Part shown: positions 1-7,737 of the stretch, in pieces
How positions within the stretch are numbered: position 1 is the stretch's first letter
How the letters are laid out: the number at the start of each line of letters is the position of its first letter
DNA from: a virus
Virus record (IMG/VR): IMGVR_UViG_3300042938_002066
Coordinates: 1-34,133 of that record
Reading direction: 5' to 3' (one strand)
Length of the DNA stretch: 34,133 nucleotides
Notes under the pieces: model-generated
What the model saw: the letters and a program-made list of their open reading frames with translations, nothing else
What the model was told of the DNA's origin: nothing
Database searches by the model: none
Translations under genes and position numbers: made by a program

Positions 1-127
1 TGCGCTCCGGGCCTAAAATTGCGGGCCAGACGGCGATCCCGGCCGGCACCTACGCCGTGCGACTTACCTGGTCCCCGCGCTTCGGCCGCATCCTGCCGCT
101 GATTGAGGCCGTGCCGGGCTTTGAAGG
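1..127. repeat. Terminal direct repeat, left copy (circular overlap)
   Basis: These 127 bases are identical to 34007-34133. The coding frame of the DUF5675 gene runs through the join, so the sequence is a circle or a circularly permuted molecule of 34,006 bp. A repeat of exactly 127 bases matches a common assembler k-mer, so it is probably an assembly overlap and not a physical terminal repeat. Confidence 0.95.
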
Positions 128-326
128 AGTCCGCATCCATCCAGGCAACACGCAACACGACACGGAAGGCTGCATCCTGGTGGGCCGTGGCTTCCTGCCC
201 GACCGCGTGACGCAAAGCGCGCTCGCTTTCGATGCGCTATTCGCCCGGTTGCTGGCGGTGCACGAGGCCAAGGAGCCGATCACGATCGAGATCCGCAACG
301 CCGCAGTGCGGGAGCCAATGGCATGA
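1..326 (+). CDS. DUF5675 family protein, C-terminal part (begins at 33907)
   Basis: This is the 3' part of the 141-aa protein that starts at 33907; codons are in phase from base 3. It carries the family hallmark: 'SPRFGR', then 'VRIHPGN', then 'DTEGCILVG'. A His followed about ten residues later by a Gly-Cys resembles the His/Cys arrangement of YkuD-type L,D-transpeptidases, but the spacing is not canonical, so this is only suggestive. The stop overlaps the ATG of the next large gene at 323. Its place between two large ejection-type genes, not beside the holin-like gene at 4745, is unusual. Family assignment is fairly sure; enzymatic function is unknown. Confidence 0.8.
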   Translation, partial: RSGPKIAGQTAIPAGTYAVRLTWSPRFGRILPLIEAVPGFEGVRIHPGNTQHDTEGCILVGRGFLPDRVTQSALAFDALFARLLAVHEAKEPITIEIRNAAVREPMA

Positions 327-2719
327 GCGGCAGCAACTTCACCGCCTGTCTCGGCGCCGCCAACGCCGCGGCCGGGCGCCAACTGACCCAGGACGAGCAG
401 GACCGCATCTTCACCCGCGCCCACCAGCGTACCCGCCATTACCAGGCGCAGGGCATGGGCAGCCTGCAAGCCGCGCAGCGGGCCGGTGCCGAGCTGGGCA
501 GCGAGATCCGCCAGGCCGCCGCCATAGAGCGCCGCACCGAGGCCATCAACCTGCTGGCCCGCCGCCGGCTGGACGCGCGCGTGATCCCCGGCCGCGAATA
601 CGACAGCGTGCTGGCCAGCCTCACCGGCGTGCAGCGCGGCACCGAGCGCGGCCTGGCCGATAGCGTCGATGCGCAATGGCACGGCACGCGCAACCAGCTG
701 CTGGGCGGCCTGACGCACGACCTGGAACAGGCCGGCCTGCTGCACGCCCTGCGCACCCGCGACGAGGCCTTCGAGCGCGACCTGGCCCGCGAGCTGTGGC
801 GATCCCGCGACCAGACCCTGCCGCCCACCGGCAACCGCCCGGCGGCCGAGGCTGCCAAAATCATGGGCAAATACCAGGATGCCCTGCGCCAGATGCTGAA
901 CGACGCCGGCGCCTGGATCGGCAAGCAGGACCACTACATCACCCGCCAAAGCCACGACCAGCTAAAGATCCGGGGCGATGGCAGCGAAGCAGCTTTCCAG
1001 GCATGGCGCGACGCCATCCTGCCGGCGCTGGACCCCATCACCTTCCGCGATGCGCCAGACCCCGAGGAGTTCCTAAGCAACGTCTACAACAACCTTAAGA
1101 CCGGCGTGCACACCACCAGCACCAGCGAAACGCTGGCCGGTTTTTCCGGCCCCGGCAGCTTGGCCAAGAAGGTGAGCCAGGAGCGCGTGCTGATCTTCAA
1201 AGATGCCGATGCCTGGTTCGACTACAACCAGCAATTCGGCCGCGGCGCGGTGGCCGACAGCATCATCACCAGCCTGGAAAAGGGCGCGCAAGACGTGGCC
1301 CTGATGCGCCAGTTCGGAACCAACCCCCAGGCCATGCTGGATGGCTGGATCGAGCGCCTGCGCAACGCCGCGCGCGATCGCAGGGACGACAAAACGGCTG
1401 GCCAGTTGGGCGGCAAGTTCCCCCACCAGGTAATGGAAGTGCTGGACGGCCGCGCCGCTTTGCCCGGCAGCGCCACGCTGGCCCAAGCCGGCGCCACCAT
1501 CCGCGCCGTGCAGTCGCTGGCCAAGTTGGGCGGCGTGGTGCTGTCCTCCCTGCCCGACCTCGCCGTGAACGCCGCCATGCTGCGCCACAACGGCATCCCG
1601 CTGTTTCAGGCCTATGCCCGCGAGATGACCGCCCTCATTCCCAAGGGCCCGGAAACGCAGCAGGTGGCGCGCGCCCTCGGCCAGGGGATCGACACACTGC
1701 TGGGCGACGTGGCCGCGCGCCTCGGCGCCGATGAAAACCTTTCCGGCCGCATGGCCCGGGCCACCAACACCTTCTACAAATGGAACGGCCTCGCCTACTG
1801 GACCGACAGCATGAAGCGGACCAGCGGCCTGATGCTGGCCAGCAACCTCGCCGACAATGCCGGCCGCCAGTTCGCCGATCTCAACCCCCGTCTGATGGCC
1901 ACCCTGCGCCGCTACGGGATCGAGGATGCGGAGTGGAACGCCATCCGCGCCGCCCCTGCGCGCACCGCCGATGGCACCGCCTACCTGCTGCCGGAAGGCA
2001 TCACCGACGCCGACGCCAGCCGCAAGCTCGGCGCCTACTACGCCGACCAGGTGCGCGAGGGGATGACCGAAAGCACCGCAGGCGTGCGCGCGATGGTCTC
2101 GCTGGGCACGCAAACCGGCACGGTCGCCGGCGAGCTGGTTCGCCTGCTGGCGCAGTTCAAGACCTTCACCGTGACGTACATGACCCGCAGCCTGGGCCGC
2201 GAGTTCCGCCGCGATGGCATGGATGCCGGCGGCCTCGCCCACATCATCGCCGCCACCACCGCGCTGGGCTACCTCAGCATGACGCTGAAGGAATTGGCCA
2301 AGGGCCGCAACCCGCGCGAGCCAGACGATGCCGCCAGCTACGGCAAGCTGGTGGCCGCCGCGGCGGTGCAGGGCGGCGGGCTTGGCATCTACGGGGATTT
2401 CCTCTTCGGCGAGGCCAACCGCGTGGGCGGCGGCATGATCGCCAGCCTCGCCGGCCCCACCGCCGGCACCATCGAGGGCCTGCACAAACTGCTGGGCGCC
2501 GCGCGCGGGGAAGGCAACTTCGCGGCCGAGGCCATCCGCCTTGGCGTGGGGCACACCCCATTCCTCAACCTGTTCTGGGCCCGCGCCGCGCTTGATTACA
2601 ACGTGATCTACCGCCTGCAGGAATGGGCCAACCCTGGCTACCTCCGGCGGATGGAGCAGCGGGTGAAGCGCGACAACGACCAAACGTTCTGGCTACGCCC
2701 CACGGAGGCCGCACGATGA
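323..2719 (+). CDS. Large internal virion / DNA-ejection type protein
   Basis: 798 aa. GGGAG lies 8 nt before the ATG, which overlaps the previous stop. The N-terminal third is charged and helical. The C-terminal half has the pattern seen at the end of large phage ejection and 'polyvalent' proteins: 'TFYKWNGLAYWTDSMKR', an 'LRRYGIEDAEWNAIR' segment, 'YYADQVREGM', and a 'GELVRLLAQFKTF' block followed by Ala/Gly-rich segments that could insert in a membrane. No enzymatic motif is visible. It lies downstream of gp13-, gp14-, gp15- and gp16-like genes and just before the tailspike. By position and size it is probably ejected with the genome and may be the detached C-terminal partner of the 784-aa protein at 31556. 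Confidence is good that it is a virion protein and moderate for the exact role. Confidence 0.65.
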   Translation: MSGSNFTACLGAANAAAGRQLTQDEQDRIFTRAHQRTRHYQAQGMGSLQAAQRAGAELGSEIRQAAAIERRTEAINLLARRRLDARVIPGREYDSVLASLTGVQRGTERGLADSVDAQWHGTRNQLLGGLTHDLEQAGLLHALRTRDEAFERDLARELWRSRDQTLPPTGNRPAAEAAKIMGKYQDALRQMLNDAGAWIGKQDHYITRQSHDQLKIRGDGSEAAFQAWRDAILPALDPITFRDAPDPEEFLSNVYNNLKTGVHTTSTSETLAGFSGPGSLAKKVSQERVLIFKDADAWFDYNQQFGRGAVADSIITSLEKGAQDVALMRQFGTNPQAMLDGWIERLRNAARDRRDDKTAGQLGGKFPHQVMEVLDGRAALPGSATLAQAGATIRAVQSLAKLGGVVLSSLPDLAVNAAMLRHNGIPLFQAYAREMTALIPKGPETQQVARALGQGIDTLLGDVAARLGADENLSGRMARATNTFYKWNGLAYWTDSMKRTSGLMLASNLADNAGRQFADLNPRLMATLRRYGIEDAEWNAIRAAPARTADGTAYLLPEGITDADASRKLGAYYADQVREGMTESTAGVRAMVSLGTQTGTVAGELVRLLAQFKTFTVTYMTRSLGREFRRDGMDAGGLAHIIAATTALGYLSMTLKELAKGRNPREPDDAASYGKLVAAAAVQGGGLGIYGDFLFGEANRVGGGMIASLAGPTAGTIEGLHKLLGAARGEGNFAAEAIRLGVGHTPFLNLFWARAALDYNVIYRLQEWANPGYLRRMEQRVKRDNDQTFWLRPTEAAR

Positions 2720-4368
2720 CGATCACCGCCAACCTGGTCCGCGTGGACTATGCCGCCGATGGCAGCACCACCACCTTTCCCGTGCCGTTCATCTTCTACG
2801 GGGCCGACGAGCTCGTGGTGTACGAGCGCGCCAGTGGCGGCACCCTCACCGCCCTCTCCCGCGGCACGCATTACACCGTCACCGGCGGCAACGGCGCCAC
2901 CGGCACGGTAGTGGCCCTCAGCGCCCCGGCCTCGCCGTTGGTGTGGTCCGTGGTGAGAAACACCACCGCCACCCAGCAGGCGGCTTTCAACAACGCGGAT
3001 CCGCTGCCGGCACCCACCGTGGAACGCGCCTATGATCGCCTGACCGCCATGGTGCAGGAGCTGCAGGCCCAGATGGCCCGCGCCGTGCGCGTGTCACCGG
3101 GCGAGCAGGCGGAAGTGTCGCAGCTACCAATCCCCGCCACCCGCGCCAACCTAGCCCTCACCTTCGACGCGGCCGGCAACCCCACCGCCAGCACCCTGGC
3201 TACCGGCAGCGTGGCAGTGTCTGCTGCCATGCAGCCGGTGCTGAATGCCTCCACGCTGGCCGCCGGCCGCCTGATCCTGGGCAGCCGCCAGCATGTGGAT
3301 GCGGTGAAAGACTACGCCGCCGACAACACCGGCGCCGCCGATGCCAGCACCGCCATCCAGTCCGCCATCAACGGCCTCACCTCCGGCGTGGTCTATCTCC
3401 GCCCGGGCACCTACAAGGTAACCACCGACATCACGATGAAGCCAGGGGTGGCAATCGTGGCCGACAACCCACGGCTGGTGACGCTCACCGCCGCGGCCAA
3501 CAACGTGAAGATCCTGAAGTATGTGGCAGCCGCCACGCAAACCGGCTTCACCGTGCAGGGTGTCGGCTTCGCTGCCGGCGGCTACAGCGGCGTGCGCGCC
3601 ATCAGCCTGGACGGCACCGACAGCGCCAAGCGGCTGCTGCAAGTGAACATCGAGGACATCCTGATCACCGGCGGCGCCCGCGGCGTGGATCTAAAGTTCT
3701 GCGCCGACGACATCCTAGAGCGCGTGCGCACCAGCGGCACGATCGTCGGCATCTACCTGGACCAGTGCGCCAACACAGAGGTGGCCGGCGGCTATAGCAA
3801 CGGCGGCAGCGGCGCCGGCATAACCGTGGTGGGCGGCGCCGGCACCACCGACGAAGTGATGCGCATCCACGGCTACGCCACCAGGGACCAGGCGCAGGGC
3901 GTGGCAATCTCCGGCCAGGATTGGGGCCAGATCACCGGCTGCAGCTTTATCAACTGCAGCGGTGGCCCGCTGTCCTTCGTCTCGTCCAGCAACTGGCAGA
4001 TCAGCGGCTGCCAGCTCGTGACTGGCGGCGGCGCCCCGGCCACCCCGGGCGCCAGTGCCGACGCCCTCAGCAGCGGCTTGCAGTTCAACGCCAATGTGCT
4101 GACCAGCAACACCTTCGGGTTTAATTTGCTCGGCACCCAGCACGTGGTCACCGGCAACCGCCTAGCCAGCAACAGCAGCAACGACATCAACCTGCAGGCT
4201 ACAAAGTGCACCGTAGTGGGCAACGTGTGCGACAGCACCGGCACCGCCTACTCAATCACGGAACAAGTAGGAAGCGATTTCAACAACATCAGCGCCAACG
4301 CCACCAACGGCATCGTCTACATCGCGGGTGCCAACAGCGTCACCACCGGCAACAATCTGGTGTATTGA
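2716..4368 (+). CDS. Tailspike / tail fibre with T7-type N-terminal adaptor and beta-helix
   Basis: 550 aa. The ATG at 2716 overlaps the previous stop and has GGAGG 7 nt upstream. Residues 1 to about 130 match the T7 tail-fibre N-terminal (virion attachment) domain: 'VDYAADGSTTTFPVPF', a beta-rich stretch, then 'ERAYDRLTAMVQELQAQMAR'. From about residue 200, 'VKDYAADNTGAADASTAIQ' and 'GVVYLRPGTYKV' mark the start of a pectate-lyase-superfamily parallel beta-helix, which continues with Asn/Gly/Ser-rich rungs to the C-terminus. Such proteins bind host surface glycans and often depolymerise them; no catalytic residues can be named here. It is the last structural gene before the lysis genes. Confidence 0.85.
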   Translation: MTITANLVRVDYAADGSTTTFPVPFIFYGADELVVYERASGGTLTALSRGTHYTVTGGNGATGTVVALSAPASPLVWSVVRNTTATQQAAFNNADPLPAPTVERAYDRLTAMVQELQAQMARAVRVSPGEQAEVSQLPIPATRANLALTFDAAGNPTASTLATGSVAVSAAMQPVLNASTLAAGRLILGSRQHVDAVKDYAADNTGAADASTAIQSAINGLTSGVVYLRPGTYKVTTDITMKPGVAIVADNPRLVTLTAAANNVKILKYVAAATQTGFTVQGVGFAAGGYSGVRAISLDGTDSAKRLLQVNIEDILITGGARGVDLKFCADDILERVRTSGTIVGIYLDQCANTEVAGGYSNGGSGAGITVVGGAGTTDEVMRIHGYATRDQAQGVAISGQDWGQITGCSFINCSGGPLSFVSSSNWQISGCQLVTGGGAPATPGASADALSSGLQFNANVLTSNTFGFNLLGTQHVVTGNRLASNSSNDINLQATKCTVVGNVCDSTGTAYSITEQVGSDFNNISANATNGIVYIAGANSVTTGNNLVY

Positions 4369-4370
4369 TC

Positions 4371-4742
4371 GTGGCCGACGATCCCGTGAAATTCGACCTG
4401 TTCGTGATGGTCGAAAGTGCCATCATCGCTGGCGGCATGGCCCTGGCCGGCATCCTCTACCGCCGGCAAGACAAGCAGGATGCCCGCATCGCCGCCGTGG
4501 ACGACAAGGTGCAACTCCTGTCCGACCGCGCCGCCAATCGCCACGACACCGCACTAAGCGACGTCTGGCAAGCGCTGGACGACCACAGGACCGAAAGCCG
4601 CCGCCAAGCCAGCGACGAAGAAAAGCACAGCCGCGAGTTCCGTGAAACCACGCTGCGCCAGCTGGGTCATATCGAGGCCACCCTGGCCCGCCTGGAAACC
4701 CGGCTGCCCCCCCCCCTGCTGCCCCACCACCCAGGAGCGTAG
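4371..4742 (+). CDS. Small membrane protein, one TM plus long helical tail (lysis-region, spanin- or holin-like)
   Basis: 123 aa from a GTG at 4371, two bases after the tailspike stop. One hydrophobic segment (about residues 12-30, 'MVESAIIAGGMALAGILY') is followed by a charged, probably coiled-coil region (about 32-110) and a proline-rich end. One N-terminal TM followed by a coiled coil is the layout of an i-spanin (Rz), and the gene sits directly before a holin-like gene. Single-TM holin-like proteins have a similar look. No nested Rz1-type lipoprotein was found. It ends in TAG, one of several plain uses of that stop codon in this genome. Confidence 0.5.
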   Translation: MADDPVKFDLFVMVESAIIAGGMALAGILYRRQDKQDARIAAVDDKVQLLSDRAANRHDTALSDVWQALDDHRTESRRQASDEEKHSREFRETTLRQLGHIEATLARLETRLPPPLLPHHPGA

Positions 4743-4744
4743 CT

Positions 4745-4963
4745 ATGCCCCGCGTGCCCGCCCCCTCGCATCGGCCTCGCTGGTCACAGTTCATGGAGGA
4801 CCAGGCCCGCCAGACCAGCACCCGCAGCGGGCTCCTGTTCTTCGGGCTGTCCGCTGCCGGAGTGGTCCTGACTGAGCAGGAAACCACCACCATCATGGCC
4901 CTGGCCGGCGCCATCGCCGCCGTGTTCGGCTTCATCTTCCAAGACAAAGACACCGCCGACTAA
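4745..4963 (+). CDS. Putative holin, two TM segments
   Basis: 72 aa. AGGAG is 7 nt upstream of the ATG, which follows the previous stop by two bases. After a basic N-terminus there are two hydrophobic segments (about 28-42, 'SGLLFFGLSAAGVVL', and about 50-65, 'IMALAGAIAAVFGFIF') separated by a short polar turn with 'TEQETTT', then a short charged tail. Small size, two TM helices and position at the end of the late operon suggest a pore-forming holin that times lysis. It could be another small phage membrane protein; the sequence alone does not settle this. Confidence 0.6.
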   Translation: MPRVPAPSHRPRWSQFMEDQARQTSTRSGLLFFGLSAAGVVLTEQETTTIMALAGAIAAVFGFIFQDKDTAD

Positions 4964-4995
4964 GCACCGCCCAGCCGCGTGCCTGTGCGGGGCAT

Positions 4996-5157
4996 AGTTG
5001 GACAAAATTGCAGATTGTCTCTGAATTTCAACGGGCTACAGAAAACGCTGCGCCTCATTCGTAATCAGTAGGTCGTCAGTTCAATCCTGACCGTCGGCAC
5101 CAGCATTTTCAAAGACTTAGCGCCAGAAAACGCGGATTGTCCAACTGCTGTCCAACT
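4996..5157. repeat. Candidate integrase arm-type sites (three 9-bp copies)
   Basis: The 9-mer TGTCCAACT occurs at 5138-5146 and 5149-5157, 11 bp apart and so nearly one helical turn. Its exact reverse complement AGTTGGACA is at 4996-5004. The copies flank the tRNA-like core on both sides, as arm-type sites of tyrosine integrases do. The repeats are seen directly; the function is inferred. Confidence 0.55.
5057..5102 (+). other. attP: Candidate attP core: 3' half of a tRNA-Thr(CGT) gene
   Basis: This block folds exactly as the 3' half of a tRNA. The anticodon loop TTCGTAA (anticodon CGT) is at 5058-5064, followed by the 3' anticodon strand 5065-5069 and variable loop 5070-5074. The T stem GTCAG/CTGAC (5075-5079 and 5087-5091) encloses loop TTCAATC. 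The acceptor strand CGTCGGC, discriminator A and CCA end at 5102. Upstream bases do not form a D arm or 5' acceptor strand, so it is not a whole tRNA. The integrase gene's 3' end lies about 560 bp away. Integration would restore the host tRNA gene. Confidence 0.8.
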
Positions 5158-5193
5158 GGTGCTGGCCAACTCACGGAGAACGGGGCGTGAACG

Positions 5194-5670
5194 CTAAAGC
5201 TCGCCACCCTTCGGGCGCGCCGTGATCACCAGCAGCTGCGTGCGGCCGGGATACCACCAAGATGGAAAATCCTTCGGCCACTGTGCACGCAGCCCGTGTT
5301 GCCATGCCCAACGCTCGATAGAAGCAGCCGAGTGTTCTGCCAAGGTCGTGTCATAAAGGTGAGCCGCAACGGCGGCAGCTCGTTTGTCTGGATATCGAAA
5401 CCAGTATGGCTTTGTCAAAAAACCGGGCCAGTCGTCGATCTGCGGTGAAGTGCGCCATTTCTCACGCTCTAGCACTTTGACAGGAAACCATTTATCGGTG
5501 GGAATCCAGTTGTTCTTAATCGCAAACCTCGCTCTCATTGCTCGCCGCAATTGCGCGCGGGTGTGAGCCAGATCAAGTTCAATGCCGGCAGCAGTGGGAC
5601 CTTCAATCGTCTGGACAATCATTTTAGCCAACTGATCCGCAGACAAATCCCCTATCAAAATCTCAACCAT
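5194..5670 (-). CDS. Unknown protein encoded between integrase and attP
   Basis: 158 aa. The ATG lies inside the last codons of the integrase gene (8-nt overlap), with an AAGGA site just upstream, so it is translationally coupled to integrase. I do not recognise the family. The C-terminal half is rich in aromatic residues ('WFPVKV', 'WPGFLTKPYWFRYP', 'WAWQHGL', 'FPSWWYPGR'), and no TM segment or catalytic motif is apparent. Base composition is visibly more A+T-rich than in neighbouring genes. A gene lodged between int and attP and compositionally distinct is a common position for prophage cargo (superinfection exclusion, defence, toxin). That role is only inferred here. Confidence 0.75.
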   Translation of the reverse strand: MVEILIGDLSADQLAKMIVQTIEGPTAAGIELDLAHTRAQLRRAMRARFAIKNNWIPTDKWFPVKVLEREKWRTSPQIDDWPGFLTKPYWFRYPDKRAAAVAAHLYDTTLAEHSAASIERWAWQHGLRAQWPKDFPSWWYPGRTQLLVITARPKGGEL

Positions 5671-6841
5671 TGCCGCCTTCCTTCTGCAGGCGCGCCGTGA
5701 AAGCTCGTTCGGCCTCGGCGCTGGTTCGGATCAGGTAGTGGCGATCCAGGATCGCCTGGACACTTTGGGCGGTGTGGCCGGTGATGCTGGCGATCGCAAG
5801 GGCATCGAGGCCGGCGGCTTTCAGGGCGGTGACGGCGGTGTGGCGAAGTTCCATCCAGCGAAGGGTGGTGCAGCTGGGCATGGCGGGGAGGTTCAGCTTG
5901 GTGTCGCCCTCGGCGGCCTTCTGGCGGATCTCGGCGAAGGTGTGCGTGAAGGTGAAGGGCTGCCAGGGGCGGCCGGTGCCTTCGTGGAGAAGCAGGTGCG
6001 TCAGGCTGGCCAGCTTGCTGGTGCGCTGGCGTTCCGCCTCCAGCCGCGCCACCAGCTCCGGCACCAGGTGCACTGGCAGGCTGACCTTGCGGCCGCGCTT
6101 GCGCTGGGTGAGCATGATGGCGCCCTGGGCGAGCTGGTAGGGGGCGAGGTTCAGGATGTCGGCTTGGCGCTGGCCGCACCAGAAGTTGAGGACCATGGCG
6201 GTGCCCTGGCTGTGCCAGCCCATCGCGTCGGCCGTGGCCACCAGGTGATCAAGCTGCAGGCGGGTCCATAGGACCGGCTCGCGCTGGCGTTCCACGCTGA
6301 TGCCGGCGCGCAAGGCGGGGTTGATCGGCACGAAACCCAGGCGCACGCCGGCGGACATCAGGGCGGAGAGCACGCGCACGGCGGCGGCGGCGCGGGCGGG
6401 TGTTTCGATGATGCGGCGCTGCCGCCCCTTGCCTTCGGTGCGGCGGGCCATGGCATCGTGGAAGGCCTGCACGGCGCGGGGCGTGATGGCGCGGGCGGGC
6501 TGGTCGCCGGCCCAGTCGGCGATCTTGTCCAGGTAGAGGCCGTAATCCTTGCGGGTGCGCGCGCCCTTGGGCCACCACTTGCTGGCCTTGTAAGCCGCAA
6601 TCATGGCCAGCACGCTGCCGGCCGGTGCCTTGGCGGCCTTGCCGGTGGGCAACTGGGCGCGCCTGGCATCGACCTCGGCGTTGAGCTCCTCGGCCACCTT
6701 CATCGCCTCGGCCTGGGTGCTGACCAGCAGGCGCTGCGGGTTCCAGCCGGCGGCGCGCAGCTTGGCGGAGGGCTGCCAATACCAGCGCGGGCCGTGCGCG
6801 CCGGGCTTCTCGACCAAGTGCCGTATGGTGTGGCGCGACAT
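5663..6841 (-). CDS. int: Tyrosine recombinase integrase
   Basis: 392 aa. The start at 6841 was chosen because a strong GAGGAGG lies just upstream. An N-terminal arm-binding and core-binding region (to about residue 180) precedes the catalytic domain. Visible active-site residues are Arg225 ('CGQRQADIL'), Lys248 ('QRKRGRK'), Arg333 ('ELRHT'), His356 ('ITGHT') and nucleophile Tyr369 ('DRHYL'). The first His of the usual HxxR motif is replaced by Met330, a tolerated variation. It catalyses site-specific integration and excision, here presumably at the tRNA-Thr-derived attP near 5057-5102. It is co-transcribed with the Xis-like gene upstream and the unknown gene downstream. Confidence 0.95.
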   Translation of the reverse strand: MSRHTIRHLVEKPGAHGPRWYWQPSAKLRAAGWNPQRLLVSTQAEAMKVAEELNAEVDARRAQLPTGKAAKAPAGSVLAMIAAYKASKWWPKGARTRKDYGLYLDKIADWAGDQPARAITPRAVQAFHDAMARRTEGKGRQRRIIETPARAAAAVRVLSALMSAGVRLGFVPINPALRAGISVERQREPVLWTRLQLDHLVATADAMGWHSQGTAMVLNFWCGQRQADILNLAPYQLAQGAIMLTQRKRGRKVSLPVHLVPELVARLEAERQRTSKLASLTHLLLHEGTGRPWQPFTFTHTFAEIRQKAAEGDTKLNLPAMPSCTTLRWMELRHTAVTALKAAGLDALAIASITGHTAQSVQAILDRHYLIRTSAEAERAFTARLQKEGGNG

Positions 6842-6852
6842 GGTTTCCTCCT

Positions 6853-7137
6853 CTACCCCGCCGCCATCGCCTGGGCGCGGCCCAGGAGGATGGCTTCGCA
6901 GGCGGCCACGTCTGCCTCCAGCGCCGGGTTTGTTGGCGCAGAGGGGCGGCCATCGATCCAGGCTAGCACCGCGGCGCGGCTGTAGCGACGGCCGCCGCTG
7001 CAAGGAATGGCGGCCGGGAAACCGTGGTGCAGGCGCATTTTGCCGATGCAATCAACCAGGGTCGCCGGGCTGATGCCCAGCAGCTCGGCCACCTTGGCGC
7101 GGGTGATGACGGGGGTGATGACGGGGGCTTCAGCCAT
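6853..7137 (-). CDS. xis: AlpA/excisionase-like helix-turn-helix protein
   Basis: 94 aa. It has a MerR/AlpA-like winged helix-turn-helix: 'TRAKVAELLGISPATLVDCIGKM', then 'FPAAIPCSGGRRYSRAAVLAWIDG'. The 'G-R-R-Y-S-R-A-A-V-L-A-W' end is typical of AlpA/Xis proteins that specify and bend DNA at attachment sites. The ATG overlaps the stop of the upstream gene, and its own TAG stop lies in the ribosome-binding region of int, so expression is tightly linked to integrase. It is most likely the excisionase; a transcriptional activator of int is the alternative. Confidence 0.75.
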   Translation of the reverse strand: MAEAPVITPVITRAKVAELLGISPATLVDCIGKMRLHHGFPAAIPCSGGRRYSRAAVLAWIDGRPSAPTNPALEADVAACEAILLGRAQAMAAG

Positions 7138-7372
7138 TCACCGCCACCCGCAGCGGCGTTTCGTGCTGGTGGACGGGTTCGCCGTGCCAGCCGCTGAGAT
7201 CCGACAGGCGGCGGTTGGCGGTGAAGGTGAGCACCTGCGCTTCCTCCGGCTGACCGTTGCGGTCCAGCCAGTAGCCCAGCAGGAGCACGGGCAACCCGCC
7301 CAGCGTGTTGTCTCGCACCACCTGCAGCGTGCGGGCGGCGCGAAACGGGCGGCGTTCGGGGTGCTTGCTCAT
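7130..7372 (-). CDS. Small unknown protein in the int-xis operon
   Basis: 80 aa. The ATG overlaps the stop of the upstream gene (ATGA), and the end overlaps the start of the excisionase gene. The sequence is basic at the N-terminus ('MSKHPERRPFRAARTLQ'), followed by an alternating hydrophobic stretch ('GLPVLLLGYWLDRNGQPEEA') that looks like a beta-hairpin and not a TM helix. I do not recognise a family. The overlaps on both sides are the main reason for believing that it is translated. Confidence 0.65.
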   Translation of the reverse strand: MSKHPERRPFRAARTLQVVRDNTLGGLPVLLLGYWLDRNGQPEEAQVLTFTANRRLSDLSGWHGEPVHQHETPLRVAVNG

Positions 7373-7662
7373 GCCGCATGTCCCCCGTGGCCGATGTGGA
7401 TCCTGCGGCGCGCGGGGAAGGCAATAACGGTGCCGGCGCGGATCGCTTCTTCGCGGGCTCGGTGTTCGGCCAGGGCATCGTTGGCCATCTCGTCTGCGGC
7501 TTCCTCGGATTTGGCCAACTGCACCAGGTGCTTCTGCAGGCGGACGACATAGGCCAGCACGGTGGCGGGGCCGACCGGGCCGGAGCGGGCGGCGTTGGCC
7601 AGCTCGGCGACGGTGAGGCGGGCGCAATCGGTTTCGGTGGCGGGCTTCGTGGATGCAGACAT
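7369..7662 (-). CDS. Small unknown helical protein, first gene of the int operon
   Basis: 97 aa from the ATG at 7662, chosen over an in-frame codon at 7701 because a GGAGG lies 6-7 nt upstream of it. It is mostly predicted helix: 'LTVAELANAARSG', then 'VVRLQKHLVQLAKSEEAADEMANDALAEHRAREEAI', ending in a basic, His/Gly-rich tail. No family is recognised. It heads the leftward operon that leads to xis and int. The 7-bp inverted repeat at 7672-7691 lies just before its ribosome-binding site. Confidence 0.65.
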   Translation of the reverse strand: MSASTKPATETDCARLTVAELANAARSGPVGPATVLAYVVRLQKHLVQLAKSEEAADEMANDALAEHRAREEAIRAGTVIAFPARRRIHIGHGGHAA

Positions 7663-7671
7663 GTCAATCCT

Positions 7672-7691
7672 CCATCGCTTGAGTGCGATGG
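7672..7691. promoter_or_regulatory. Inverted repeat before the int operon (candidate operator)
   Basis: Perfect 7-bp arms CCATCGC and GCGATGG with a 6-bp spacer, abutting the ribosome-binding site of the gene starting at 7662. It could be an operator, or an RNA hairpin that modulates translation. Confidence 0.4.
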
Positions 7692-7720
7692 TCGGCAACA
7701 TGTCACCGGAGTTGGCGTTA

Positions 7721-7737
7721 CGTCAACTCTCTTGACG
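7721..7737. promoter_or_regulatory. 17-bp inverted repeat (candidate operator)
   Basis: CGTCAA and TTGACG are separated by CTCTC, at the end of the membrane-protein gene and upstream of the int operon. The TTGAC half-site also occurs in the repressor/cro control region (8470-8533), so the same regulator may bind both places. No T run follows, so a terminator is unlikely. Confidence 0.4.

Noticed and set aside
1073-2683. Minus-strand ORF of 536 aa opposite the 798-aa ejection-type gene
   Set aside because: It has no motif, a composition typical of a GC-rich shadow, and no ribosome site or partner genes.
4642-4875. Nested Rz1-like lipoprotein in the lysis region
   Set aside because: The alternative frame is Pro- and Cys-rich but has no hydrophobic signal segment or lipobox at a suitable position.
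5040-5102. A complete tRNA-Thr gene
   Set aside because: Only the anticodon loop, 3' anticodon strand, T arm and acceptor 3' strand are present. The sequence upstream forms no D arm and has no strand pairing with CGTCGGC, so it is an attachment core and not a tRNA gene.
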